A stretch of 64,000 bases of DNA from Kovacikia minuta CCNUW1 (GCF_020091585.1 NZ_CP083582.1:5528536-5592535); one strand, 5' to 3'; positions 1 to 7,545 are shown, counted from the first letter of the stretch. The notes: generated from the sequence alone by a model not told the origin. Numbers and translations: made by a program.

Positions 1-294
1 TGGAGGTTGGAGATTGCAGAGTGCAGATGTATGGATTTAATCCACAGAATTAATCCTACTAGGGTCTGAGGTCTTTTCAACGGTAAGCTGCATCAGAACA
101 GCATAGAGTCAGGTGCCAGGTGTCAGATAGAGTCACGGCAACTGCAATCACTTCTGAAGCTGTCTGAGACAGAACTTCTGGTCTAAATTCCAGAACAGAT
201 GACGGCTTGAATTATCCCAATCATGTGACAATTAAGTTTAATCAGGGGAATACTGTAAATCTGAAAACACTTCATCAAGATTCAACAGTCAACC
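1..294. other. Upstream intergenic stretch, no gene seen
   Basis: I see no coding region with a start and ribosome site here. The first 150 bases contain short degenerate simple-repeat text (GGAGATTGCAGAGTGCAGA-like and CAGGTGTCAGAT-like) of the kind that recurs in other gaps. The last 60 bases precede the ATG at 295 and presumably hold its promoter, but no convincing -35/-10 pair stands out. Confidence 0.5.
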
Positions 295-1470
295 ATGACC
301 CCTAGCATTGCTTATCTGGCGCAAGGCAAGCTTTACCTCAAACTGAGGGAGGCTCCTATTCGGGAGATTGAGAGTCAGTTTGGGCAAACGGTGCAGGAGC
401 GCACCCTGAAAATGCAGCGCAGCAAAGCCTGGAAAAATCGGGGCATTATGGAAATGATGATGCCTCCAGCAGCATTGAAGCAGATGGAGCAACAACCGGA
501 GGCAACGGTGAATGTGGCGATCGCTAGCCTTTGCCCCAGTGAAGACGGTCGGCTTTTGTACGCTCTGGAAACGGACGATATGGGGGGCATTTTTGCCTTC
601 GATCCGGGTGGAGATCGGGAAGATCGCTTATTTCACAATGCAGAATTCCGGGTTAGCCATCTCAACTTTGATCCAAGACATAAGCTAATTGCCTGCACCA
701 CCACCTATCGCACCGGAATTTCTAATATCGCCACGATGGCGATCGACGGTGCCCGCCCCAGGGACATAACCGAAGGAGATTCGATCGATCTGGCACCCCG
801 CTGGATTCCGGGTAAGGGCAAGGCGCTGGTATTCCAGTCGGCGGGAATTGGGCGCAACCGGGAGGGGTATGTCTGCGATCGTGCCCCCTTCCTGATCGAA
901 AAGCTGGACTTTGACAAGCAGGACGTGTTGACTCTGGCATCCGACCCCAAATCAGATCTACTCGGCCCCCAGGTTGGAGTTGATGGCTTGCTCTATTACA
1001 TCCGGCGTCCCTACCGCTCGAACCGCAAACCGTTCAGCTTCTGGCACCTGCTGAAAGATATTCTGCTGATTCCCTTTCGGTTGCTATACGCCATCTTCCA
1101 GTGGCTCAATTTTTTCTCCCAGATGTATACTGGCAAGCCCTTAACGGCAGCCGGAACGAAGCAAACCGTCGATCCAAAACAGATGAAGGTCTGGGGAGAC
1201 TGGCTCACCCCAGAGAACATGAAAGATCGTCGCTTTGGCGAACCGGATGCGCCTTCCTTAGTGCCCCGCTCCTGGGAACTAGTGCGGCAGGCAGACCAGG
1301 GAATCCCAGAGGTTCTGGCAGAAGGTGTGTTGTCCTACGATTTGCGATCGGACGGGACGATCGTCTACACCAACGGCAGCGCCATCTACGCGATTTACCC
1401 CGATGGCAACCGGGAACGGCTCCTGGTCGGCAATTTAATTGAATCAGTCACCGTGATCGACAATGCTTAA
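295..1470 (+). CDS. TolB/WD40-like beta-propeller protein of unknown function
   Basis: 391 residues starting at ATG 295. The middle of the protein (about residues 75-230) has repeated blade-like strands of the type seen in TolB/WD40 propellers, for example RLLYALETDD, GIFAFDPGGD, LNFDPRHKLIACTT and APRWIPGKGKALVFQSAG. Residues 240-330 contain a less repetitive insertion with a hydrophobic-aromatic stretch (FSFWHLLKDILLIPFRLLYA) that could be an amphipathic or membrane-associated helix. There is no obvious signal peptide, so a cytoplasmic or peripheral location is inferred. The closing blade is SDGTIVYTNGSAIYAIYPDG. It stands alone, convergent with the minus-strand gene ending at 1505. Function is unknown; the propeller assignment rests on pattern only. 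Confidence 0.7.
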   Translation: MTPSIAYLAQGKLYLKLREAPIREIESQFGQTVQERTLKMQRSKAWKNRGIMEMMMPPAALKQMEQQPEATVNVAIASLCPSEDGRLLYALETDDMGGIFAFDPGGDREDRLFHNAEFRVSHLNFDPRHKLIACTTTYRTGISNIATMAIDGARPRDITEGDSIDLAPRWIPGKGKALVFQSAGIGRNREGYVCDRAPFLIEKLDFDKQDVLTLASDPKSDLLGPQVGVDGLLYYIRRPYRSNRKPFSFWHLLKDILLIPFRLLYAIFQWLNFFSQMYTGKPLTAAGTKQTVDPKQMKVWGDWLTPENMKDRRFGEPDAPSLVPRSWELVRQADQGIPEVLAEGVLSYDLRSDGTIVYTNGSAIYAIYPDGNRERLLVGNLIESVTVIDNA

Positions 1471-1504
1471 CAAACTCATAGCTAACAGCCAGTAGCGAAT
1501 AGCT

Positions 1505-1801
1505 TCAATCCGCCACATACCGCCAGCCTTCTGGCTCATACTCCCGTTGAATCCGAATCATCCAGGTACCCTGGGGAATGGCGATCGGCTGATGCTCCTC
1601 GTGGGTCAGGGTTGCTTGCTCAGAAAAAACGCGCAGGTAAAGGGTGCCATCCTTTTCAGACAATTCTGCCTGACCCTCACTGATGCGGTGGCGATGTCCG
1701 GTTACTTCACCCTCCGCCAGCGTCAAATGGGGCAGTTTTTTCCCTACCTCGCCATCCGAAGCAGGCAGCAAAATCACATCTCCCTGGCGCATTGGTTGCA
1801 T
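1505..1801 (-). CDS. Small conserved protein with TGHRH motif, partner type of DUF6745 proteins
   Basis: 98 residues from ATG 1801. This start is chosen because GGAG lies 8 nt upstream; a TTG at 1846 and an ATG at 1831 would give longer forms with weaker support. The sequence opens MQPMRQGDVILLPASD, has a central GEVTGHRHRI motif with two clustered histidines, then LTHEEHQPIAIPQGTW and ends near IQREYEPEGWRYVAD. The conserved His residues suggest a metal-binding or small beta-barrel protein, but no reaction is known to me. Proteins of this look are, in my recollection, found near DUF6745 genes. A DUF6745 gene lies about 0.7 kb upstream on the same strand, with a toxin-antitoxin pair between them. 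Confidence 0.65.
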   Translation of the reverse strand: MQPMRQGDVILLPASDGEVGKKLPHLTLAEGEVTGHRHRISEGQAELSEKDGTLYLRVFSEQATLTHEEHQPIAIPQGTWMIRIQREYEPEGWRYVAD

Positions 1802-1863
1802 CGGTTTTTCTCCAAAATTTGCTGGTCCCATTCTGGCATAACGCAAAAAGTAGTCTTGTTCAC

Positions 1864-2250
1864 CTACCAGATCACCTTTACCGGGTAACTTCCAAAAATT
1901 GAGTCTTTGCTCAATAAAGTAGCGTCCTCAATGATTGCTTGAGCAACTAACAATCGATCAAATGGGTCTTTATGATGCGGTAGTATGCTCTCCAGGGCTA
2001 GAACGTGGGAAAGGATTACTGGCAAGATCTCAATTCCATTTGCTTGCTGCTGGCTAGATATAATATCTGCTAACGAGGCGCTTATCTGTAGCTTCCCTAG
2101 TTGACTTTTGATCTGCATTTCCCAAATGCAAACTACACTTAGCAACAGTGTATTTGCTGGGTCTTGGAGAAGGGACTTTACCTTGTCTGATAATCGAATC
2201 GGATCGCTGTCAAGCCAAATAAAGGTGTGAGTATCGAGCAACAACTTCAT
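1864..2250 (-). CDS. vapC: PIN-domain toxin, VapC-type
   Basis: 128-residue single PIN domain, the usual length for a VapC-type ribonuclease toxin. The first acidic residue is in the opening MKLLLDTHTFIWL, a Glu sits in VVCIWEMQIKSQLGKL, and the C-terminal acidic cluster is in HHKDPFDRLLVAQA with a final Asp in LLSKDSIF. This is the arrangement of the metal-binding PIN active site. The gene overlaps the upstream antitoxin by 4 bases (ATGA at 2247-2250), so the two are translationally coupled. In the family such toxins cleave tRNA or rRNA when the antitoxin is lost. The substrate here is unknown. Confidence 0.85.
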   Translation of the reverse strand: MKLLLDTHTFIWLDSDPIRLSDKVKSLLQDPANTLLLSVVCIWEMQIKSQLGKLQISASLADIISSQQQANGIEILPVILSHVLALESILPHHKDPFDRLLVAQAIIEDATLLSKDSIFGSYPVKVIW

Positions 2251-2465
2251 GGATTACCCAACCAGAATTCATCGGGCAATAATTGATCGAAATCTTCACT
2301 CATTTGAATACTACCTGTGTGAAGCCCCAGAATGCGTTGGTTCGTTGTCGGTTTGGTTGGCACCATCACAATCCAATTATTCTCTCGACGAATTTCAACT
2401 TCCTCAACTCCTTCAAAGAACTCCTTGGGTATGGTAATGCCCTGTTCAGTAACCTTCACTTTCAT
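2247..2465 (-). CDS. Antitoxin of the VapC-type pair (AbrB/DUF2281-like)
   Basis: 72 residues from ATG 2465. A longer open frame continues upstream but runs into the end of the DUF6745 gene, so the internal ATG followed by KVKVTEQGITIPKEF is preferred. The N-terminal half (VTEQGITIPKEFFEGVEEVEI) resembles the swapped-hairpin DNA-binding strand pattern of AbrB-like antitoxins. The C-terminal half (LGLHTGSIQMSEDFDQLLPDEFW) has the acidic, Leu/Trp-rich look of a toxin-binding tail. The stop overlaps the toxin start by 4 bases. As in other such pairs it probably represses its own promoter, but no operator was identified. Confidence 0.8.
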   Translation of the reverse strand: MKVKVTEQGITIPKEFFEGVEEVEIRRENNWIVMVPTKPTTNQRILGLHTGSIQMSEDFDQLLPDEFWLGNP

Positions 2466-2502
2466 CACAATATATCTAACTCTACATTCTGAGTTTAACT
2501 CT

Positions 2503-3558
2503 TCAAGTTTGGGAAGAAAACTCCTCTGGGTCAATACCCCAATTAATCCAAGCAATCGCTTCTCTGGCTGATTGAAGATCAGGTGGAACGCGCAGCACAT
2601 GAATGTAGTTTGTACTGGGACAGGTCATCTTTAACAGAACGATCGGTTCGACATCGGCTTCGGCATCAATTTTGAGTAGTGTATAGTCCTGCCAATTATC
2701 TAATTCATTTGCCTGCAATTCTTGACAGATTCTTGCATAACCAATGCCTTGAATTAAGACCCGTCTCAGTTCTGCATTTGTCTCTTCCAACAGCCATTTT
2801 GCCTGCCATTGATGGGGATAAACATTGCCATATTTCTCTGGCAAAGTAACTCCATGACAGGCATACAACCGATAGCCATCCGCAAATTGAATCGCAGGTT
2901 CTCCCTCTGCATGGAGGCGATTTTCAGAATCAAGTTGAAGAATGCGGGGGCGATCGCAGACAAGGCAAGTTCCTTGAAAAGGGAAAATCCAGTAGCATTT
3001 TTCTAAAAGAAGTTGCTCTAGTTCCCACTTTTCTGCTGCATAGGAACAAGCCAGTTCAGAGATGCAAAAATCACAAAATGCACTATCAGATAGAGAAGCG
3101 TTTGGTGTCAAGTGGTTATTTAAAAAACGATTCACAGACTGCCAGGGTAATTTCCCCAGTTGTGAGTATAACTGCCAATAAATTTGGTCATGAATTTGTT
3201 GATTAGGATGTAATCTTAGACGCTCGTGCTCAATTAAGTTTTCAGCTATCCAAACCCAAAGGTCATCTGATAACTGTTCAATAATTTGAGTGCGCAAAAG
3301 TGCCCGTTGTTGATTCAGTCGATCTTTTATCGGATTCCATCTTTTGCTAGCTTCAAGCTTGCTAATTGTTGTAAAAGGACTATCAAAGAACAAGATTTCA
3401 GGTTCTGTTTCCGCAATAATAGAATAAAGTCTTCCAATAACTGCTGCCACTTCTCCTTGATCGATCGGCTCAGTCGAAAGCGCAATCTTTCGCCACTTCT
3501 CTCGATAAATGGGAATCAGTGTTTCTTGTTCAGGGGTCAGGGTTTCAATTTGAGCCAT
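2503..3558 (-). CDS. DUF6745 family protein
   Basis: 351 residues from ATG 3558. The C-terminal part (about residues 180-340) carries the features I associate with DUF6745: a WIFPFQGTCLVCDRP segment with a Cys-x2-Cys pair, RLHAEGEPAIQFADGYRLYACHGV, then LPEKY, and a terminal LRVPPDLQSAREAIAWINW. The N-terminal half is alpha-helical and includes QIHDQIYWQLYSQLGKLP. No catalytic activity is established for the family. The paired cysteines and the conserved DGYRLYACHGV block could bind a metal or ligand; this is inference. It is followed on the same strand by the antitoxin/toxin pair and the TGHRH protein. Confidence 0.75.
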   Translation of the reverse strand: MAQIETLTPEQETLIPIYREKWRKIALSTEPIDQGEVAAVIGRLYSIIAETEPEILFFDSPFTTISKLEASKRWNPIKDRLNQQRALLRTQIIEQLSDDLWVWIAENLIEHERLRLHPNQQIHDQIYWQLYSQLGKLPWQSVNRFLNNHLTPNASLSDSAFCDFCISELACSYAAEKWELEQLLLEKCYWIFPFQGTCLVCDRPRILQLDSENRLHAEGEPAIQFADGYRLYACHGVTLPEKYGNVYPHQWQAKWLLEETNAELRRVLIQGIGYARICQELQANELDNWQDYTLLKIDAEADVEPIVLLKMTCPSTNYIHVLRVPPDLQSAREAIAWINWGIDPEEFSSQT

Positions 3559-3635
3559 AGGGGTTATAAAGTGTTGGCTCTAATTAGGGTTCCCCAAAGA
3601 TGGGTAGAATCAGCGTGAGGGGCGATCGCACCAAC

Positions 3636-3640
3636 AGGAG
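3636..3640 (+). promoter_or_regulatory. Shine-Dalgarno AGGAG deciding an ATT start
   Basis: AGGAG lies exactly 8 nt before ATT at 3649. An in-frame TAA at 3643-3645 excludes any earlier start, and no ATG, GTG or TTG lies in frame before the conserved catalytic Cys region. This places initiation of the papain-fold toxin at ATT. Confidence 0.55.
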
Positions 3641-3648
3641 AATAACTC

Positions 3649-4026
3649 ATTTCAGAAATCCGCCAAGAGCAACTTCAACAGATCCAGCAGATTATCAGCC
3701 AGCATCGGAATCTGTACTGTGTTCCTTGTGCTGGAGCGATTCAGGACTACCTGATTAGGCAGGGAATTTCAGGCAAGCGGATCAAACTTTACACAGGTTC
3801 TGTCATGAAGCCAAATAACTACATCCTCGATGATAGTGTGCCTAATGAAGCAATTTCTGAGAATGGTCGTCATGAAGCAGTATCGGTTGTCATTGATTCC
3901 CAGGAGATTGTGTTTGACAACCACCATCCTGAAGGATTACCTAAACTGCAATGGTTAGCAAATCTTCAGTTTCACAATAAAATGATGTTGGGGTGGGAAT
4001 TTCAGATTACGGAAGAAGTTTTTTAA
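3649..4026 (+). CDS. Papain-fold toxin-domain protein, probable ATT start
   Basis: About 125 residues if read from ATT 3649; the first in-frame ATG (3805) would remove the catalytic Cys. The frame reads SEIRQEQLQQIQQIISQ, then LYCVPCAGAIQDYLI with the predicted nucleophilic Cys, then ISGKRIKLYTGS, GRHEAVSVVIDSQEIVFDNHHPEGL with the predicted His and Asp, and a C-terminal LGWEFQITEEVF. The Cys-His-Asp order and spacing match the small papain-fold (Tox-PL/papain fold toxin) proteins found free-standing in cyanobacteria. Homologs act as toxic cysteine proteases or deamidase-like effectors; the target here is unknown. The next gene begins 10 nt after its stop and is the likely immunity protein. 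Alternatively the original ATG has mutated to ATT and the gene is dying. Confidence 0.65.
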   Translation: MSEIRQEQLQQIQQIISQHRNLYCVPCAGAIQDYLIRQGISGKRIKLYTGSVMKPNNYILDDSVPNEAISENGRHEAVSVVIDSQEIVFDNHHPEGLPKLQWLANLQFHNKMMLGWEFQITEEVF

Positions 4027-4036
4027 GGAGGTTCGG

Positions 4037-4459
4037 ATGACAAATATCAAGCCTGGTTTTCTTGATGCTAAGTCCGAGTACCTTTACGACTTACTTGCAA
4101 GGATTAAGCAACGACCAGGGATGTATATGGGTAAACCTTCTATTACTCGTCTAAATTCCTTCCTGGATGGTTACATGAGTGCAAGGATAGAACTAGGGTT
4201 ATCTCCTACCCAGCAAGAACAAGAGTTTAATGGGTTTCAAGATTGGATTCAGGAGCGATTCAAGATTGAATCCTCTCACGGTTGGGCAAGTATCATACTT
4301 TTCTATTCTGCGGATGAGAAAGCTGCATTAGAATACTTTTTTGAGCTGCTAGACAGCTTTCGACGTGGAGACCCTGCCGATCTCAATCAGATTTGGCAAG
4401 AAAATGCTTCTGGATCAACCCTGCCGTTGACCCAGGAAACTGCATCTCTCGCCGATTGA
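4037..4459 (+). CDS. Probable immunity protein for the papain-fold toxin
   Basis: 140 residues. AAGGAGG, overlapping the stop of the toxin gene, gives a near-perfect ribosome site before ATG 4037, so the two genes form a tight operon. The protein is small, acidic and probably all-alpha, with a conserved-looking RIKQRPGMYMGKPSITRLNSF block near residues 22-42 followed by a Gly-Tyr (LDGYMSARIELGL), FNGFQDWIQERF and a second helical half ending in an acidic tail. No enzyme motif is visible. Immunity function is inferred from operon position directly after a toxin-type gene and from the RPGMY-type family, which I recall beside polymorphic-toxin modules. The gene is convergent with the regulator ending at 4476. 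Confidence 0.6.
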   Translation: MTNIKPGFLDAKSEYLYDLLARIKQRPGMYMGKPSITRLNSFLDGYMSARIELGLSPTQQEQEFNGFQDWIQERFKIESSHGWASIILFYSADEKAALEYFFELLDSFRRGDPADLNQIWQENASGSTLPLTQETASLAD

Positions 4460-4475
4460 GCCTTGGGTGAAACTT

Positions 4476-5219
4476 TTACAACAAAATGAGTCCCTGACGG
4501 GCACCGAGAATCACCGCTTCGGTGCGGCTGGAGGCATTGAGCTTACTGAAAATGGAACCAATGTGGAATTTGACGGTGTGTTCAGAAATGCTGAGGCGAC
4601 GGGCGATCGCTTTATTTCCCAAGCCCTCTGCTAACATCCCCAGGACTTCAATTTCACGGGCAGTGAGTGCTTGCTGGGGGTCAACAGGCAATGCAGGCGC
4701 GGTAGTGGCAGGCAAATTAGCAAGGAGTGCTGCAACCAGATCGGGATGCAGCACCGTGAGTCCGATCGCCGCTGCCTGAATTGCTTCGACAATTTCAGTT
4801 GCCGTTGCATCGGCGGGCAATATGCCGCGCACCCCTAGCCGCAGTGCTTCTGTCACCGTTGCCTGTTGCCAGTCATCCACGAGCGCTACCAAAGCGGGGG
4901 AAGCAGAGACGCGAAATGCTTCCGATGGGGTGTTAGTGTCGGGTGCCGAGTCCATTGGACGGATCATTGCGTCTCCGTCCAGGTTGGGGTTCAGCAGCGG
5001 CAGGGTGCGATCGCTGGCTGCCTCCCACTCCAGCAAAACCACATCAGGTTGAAGTTGCTCCATCTGTTGCGCCAAGGATTCTGCGACGGCAAAGCTACCC
5101 ACCACTTCCAGCTCAGAACTGCTGGAAATCAGTGCTTCCAACCCTGCCCGCATCACCACCGATCGCGCCAGAATCAGCACCCGAATCAAGCTGCTTTCGC
5201 TTCCAAGTCTTTGCTGCAT
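4476..5219 (-). CDS. LuxR/NarL-type regulator with a degenerate receiver
   Basis: 247 residues. Residues about 12-165 form a receiver-like domain and residues about 180-245 a LuxR helix-turn-helix (LTAREIEVLGMLAEGLGNKAIARRL, SEHTVKFHIGSIFSKL). The receiver is abnormal. The strand that normally ends in the phospho-acceptor Asp reads DVVLLEWEA, with Glu at residue 64, and the N-terminal acidic pair is replaced by LILARS. There is a polar insertion at about residues 70-105. It therefore probably cannot be phosphorylated in the usual way and may be constitutively active or respond to another signal. It overlaps the upstream protease gene by 34 nt, and the three minus-strand genes 7002 to 4476 form one operon. 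Confidence 0.85.
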   Translation of the reverse strand: MQQRLGSESSLIRVLILARSVVMRAGLEALISSSSELEVVGSFAVAESLAQQMEQLQPDVVLLEWEAASDRTLPLLNPNLDGDAMIRPMDSAPDTNTPSEAFRVSASPALVALVDDWQQATVTEALRLGVRGILPADATATEIVEAIQAAAIGLTVLHPDLVAALLANLPATTAPALPVDPQQALTAREIEVLGMLAEGLGNKAIARRLSISEHTVKFHIGSIFSKLNASSRTEAVILGARQGLILL

Positions 5220-6055
5220 AGCACCACTTCTGCAACGAATGGGCGATCGCCCCGGAGAACCTCCAACAACAGCCCATCTCCTTCGCGAGAGTTTTCCAAA
5301 ATATAAAACAACTCGTTTGGATGCTGAAAAGTTCTCCCCCGCACACCGATCAGAACATCCCCCATCTGGAGCCGAGCCGTTGCCGCCGGACTGCCCGCTT
5401 CCACTGCTGTAATCAGTAGCCCAAAGGCACGCCGATTGCGAAGACGAATCCTAACGGGTTGGAGCGTTACCCCCAGGTAGGGGCGGTTTCGTTGATCGTG
5501 CAAAAACTGTTGTACACCCTTGCTGGGGATGGCAAATCCCATTCCATTCACAATCATGGTGTTGATGCCAATCACCTGTCCCTGGGCATTGGCAAGGGAA
5601 CCACCCGAATTACCGGGTGCCAGTTGCACATCTGCCTGAATCCAGTGGCGGCGGCTGAAACTGGAGGAGCCTGTGTTGTGAATGATTCCTGTTGTGACCG
5701 CGCCGGTCATGCCAAGGGGATTGCCAACGGCAAACACCAGTTCACCCACACGCAGGCGATCGCTATCACCAATCGTGGCAGCAGGTAAATCCGTGCTATC
5801 CACCCTGAGGGCAGCCAGATCTCGCTGGTCATTTCTGGCAGTCACCCTGGCTTCCAAGACGCGCCCATCAAACAGTTCAACAAGGGCACTGTTCCCCCGA
5901 ATCACATGGGCGTTGGTAATTACTACCCCATCCGGACTCCAGATTACACCAGAGCCAATGCCATCCTGATACCCCCTGACCTGGACTGTGGAACGACGCA
6001 ACTGTTCAGCTAGAGTGGCAAATTCTTTTGTCAATTCTGTGGTTGAAATAGCCAT
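5186..6055 (-). CDS. HtrA/Deg-type serine protease with PDZ domain, no signal peptide
   Basis: 289 residues. Trypsin-like domain at about 25-185 with the triad His50 (VVITNAH), Asp79 (NDQRDLAALRV) and Ser150 (APGNSGGSL). One PDZ domain at about 193-285 (RPYLGVTLQP, SPAATARLQMGDVLIGV). Both ends lack hydrophobic segments, so unlike periplasmic or thylakoid Deg proteases it should be cytoplasmic. At 289 residues it is a minimal one-PDZ form. The start ATG lies 2 nt after the stop of a second protease gene, and the stop overlaps a regulator, so the three are co-transcribed. Substrates are unknown; a stress-linked proteolytic role is inferred from the family. Confidence 0.88.
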   Translation of the reverse strand: MAISTTELTKEFATLAEQLRRSTVQVRGYQDGIGSGVIWSPDGVVITNAHVIRGNSALVELFDGRVLEARVTARNDQRDLAALRVDSTDLPAATIGDSDRLRVGELVFAVGNPLGMTGAVTTGIIHNTGSSSFSRRHWIQADVQLAPGNSGGSLANAQGQVIGINTMIVNGMGFAIPSKGVQQFLHDQRNRPYLGVTLQPVRIRLRNRRAFGLLITAVEAGSPAATARLQMGDVLIGVRGRTFQHPNELFYILENSREGDGLLLEVLRGDRPFVAEVVLCSKDLEAKAA

Positions 6056-6057
6056 TC

Positions 6058-7002
6058 CTACGCCTCCTTTGTGGGTCTTTCGCCAATGGTGATGGTGACC
6101 TCAGCGATCGCCCCACCCCGGATGATTTGGGCGACGAGGGGTTTGCCGACCTGATCCGAATCGAGTTTGGCGTGCACATCACTGACATCATTCACAGGGG
6201 TGGTGTTGAGAGCGATCAAAATATCGCCGATTAAAACGCCCGCTTTGTCCGCGGGAGCCTCAGCCTCAACGCTGACCACAATCACGCCGCTGGGCTGGGA
6301 AAGGTTGAGTGATCGACGCAGCGTTTCGGGGAGCCGCACGGGTTGCATGCCCAATCCCAGGTAACCGCGAGCAATTCGTCCCCCTTGCAGCAGTTGGTTG
6401 ACCACGCGATTGACGGTAGAAGCTGGAATGGTTAACGCACTCTGGCGAGGTCCTGCCGTGTTGATACCGACCACTTGTCCGGATGTATCGACCAGGGCAC
6501 TCCCAGAAAAGCCGGAATAGACCGCTAGGGACGGACGAATAAACTGGTCAATCCTTCCCCCATGCCAACTTCGCCAACTGCCACTGAGGGCGCTAATCAC
6601 CCCCAGACTGGCACTGGTGCCACTGTCATGCGAGCGGGCGATCGCCAGCGCCATGTGCACTACTTTGAGGGTTGCCGCATCCCCAATTTCTGCGGTTTTG
6701 AGAGAAGAGAGATCTCCATCCGCATCCACACGCAACACCGCCAGATCCGTTCCTGCATCTCTGCCAACCAGCGTTGCAGGAAGGGTGCGGTTGTCTGGTA
6801 ATGTTACCGTGATCTCTTCATCCTGATTGACGGTGTGGTCTGCGGTGACAACAATTCCCTGCTGCCAGTACACACCACTGGACGATCGTCGCCGTCGCGC
6901 ATTCACTGCTACAACGGAACTACCCACCAGTTCTACAATATCTGCCAGTTGATTTGAGAGCGCCAGCAAAACACTAGAACCCTCGTAAGAAGACGTTGTC
7001 AT
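6058..7002 (-). CDS. S1C serine protease with PDZ domain, first gene of the protease operon
   Basis: 314 residues from ATG 7002, with GGAG 7 nt upstream. Protease domain with His56 (VVTADHTV), Asp86 (DAGTDLAVLRV) and Ser166 in a GFSGSAL motif, where the usual GNSGG is changed. The triad is retained but the oxyanion loop differs from the second protease. A PDZ domain covers about 215-310 (RGYLGLGMQPVRL, APADKAGVLIGDILIALN). No signal peptide or membrane segment is visible. The altered active-site loop suggests a divergent specificity or a regulatory, less active protease paired with the canonical one downstream; that is inference. Confidence 0.85.
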   Translation of the reverse strand: MTTSSYEGSSVLLALSNQLADIVELVGSSVVAVNARRRRSSSGVYWQQGIVVTADHTVNQDEEITVTLPDNRTLPATLVGRDAGTDLAVLRVDADGDLSSLKTAEIGDAATLKVVHMALAIARSHDSGTSASLGVISALSGSWRSWHGGRIDQFIRPSLAVYSGFSGSALVDTSGQVVGINTAGPRQSALTIPASTVNRVVNQLLQGGRIARGYLGLGMQPVRLPETLRRSLNLSQPSGVIVVSVEAEAPADKAGVLIGDILIALNTTPVNDVSDVHAKLDSDQVGKPLVAQIIRGGAIAEVTITIGERPTKEA

Positions 7003-7055
7003 TTTGTTTCTCCCATGAGATGAGGGGAAGAGAAAGGATAAAGGATGAAGGCTAA

Positions 7056-7415
7056 GAGGATGTTTGAAAAGGTATGGACTATAAGATGCAACACTCAGAG
7101 ATCCTCCCTAACCCCCCTTAAAAAGGGCTACCGTGTACACACAAGTCGGAAATCTGTGAACACAAGTCCTGAAACCCTTGCTCTGCCTCAACTTTGGAAA
7201 TTGGCTGAAATCTCAATAATCTCGGCTTATTGAGAACCGGCAACGAGAAATCAAGGTTGTGGAGGATCAGGTTTTCGGAAAACGAATCAGCGATCGACTT
7301 GTGTGTACACCGTAGCTTAAAAAGGGGGGGAAACAGGCTTAAACTCCCCCTGATTAAGGGGGACTTAGGGGGTTCGCATCTTTGCTACCGACAGTAGGAC
7401 TTTTCAAACACCCTC
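7056..7415. mobile_element. MITE copy A (GAGG..AAAG ends) carrying a nested 188-bp element
   Basis: The element begins GAGGATGTTTGAAAAG and ends with the complement of GAGGGTGTTTGAAAAG. It is flanked by TAA on both sides (7053-7055 and 7416-7418), a 3-bp TNA-type target duplication. Without its insertion it would be about 160 bp and match the copy at 10775-10933 in the opposite orientation. Its centre (CCCCCTTAAAAAGG type) is split by the 188-bp element at 7128-7315. It encodes no protein. The ends and TNA duplication point to mobilisation by an IS5/IS1031-type transposase, of which a remnant lies at 14656-14797. Confidence 0.8.
7128..7315 (+). mobile_element. Nested 188-bp element, copy 1
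   Basis: The element has ~20-bp terminal inverted repeats: left CTACCGTGTACACACAAGTC, right the complement of CTACGGTGTACACACAAGTC. By eye it is identical to the copy at 37135-37322. It is flanked by the 11-bp direct repeat CTTAAAAAGGG. Inside the left end the word ACACAAGTC occurs twice, a possible transposase-binding repeat. The right half holds a short open frame (about 30 codons, reading ENRQREIKVVEDQVFGKRI) that stops exactly in the terminal repeat. It may be a relic of a transposase tail, but is too short to prove. Confidence 0.75.
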
Positions 7416-7545
7416 TAAAACAGCGTTTTTTATCCTTCATCTTTTATCCTTTATCCTTTCCCGACTACCTAACACCTCTTCAGAATGCCGAATTCCTTTG
7501 ATAATCGACATCGGAGAAATGGGCAGTTGCATCCTAGACAAACGG
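7416..7545. repeat. Simple-repeat tail and intergenic spacer
   Basis: Short repeats of TTTATCCTTCATCTTTTATCC type occupy 7425-7460, complementary to GGATAAAGGATGAAGG at 7035-7050 on the far side of the MITE. No gene is visible. The same words recur at 28300-28370, 45100-45150 and 62940-63050. Confidence 0.6.
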
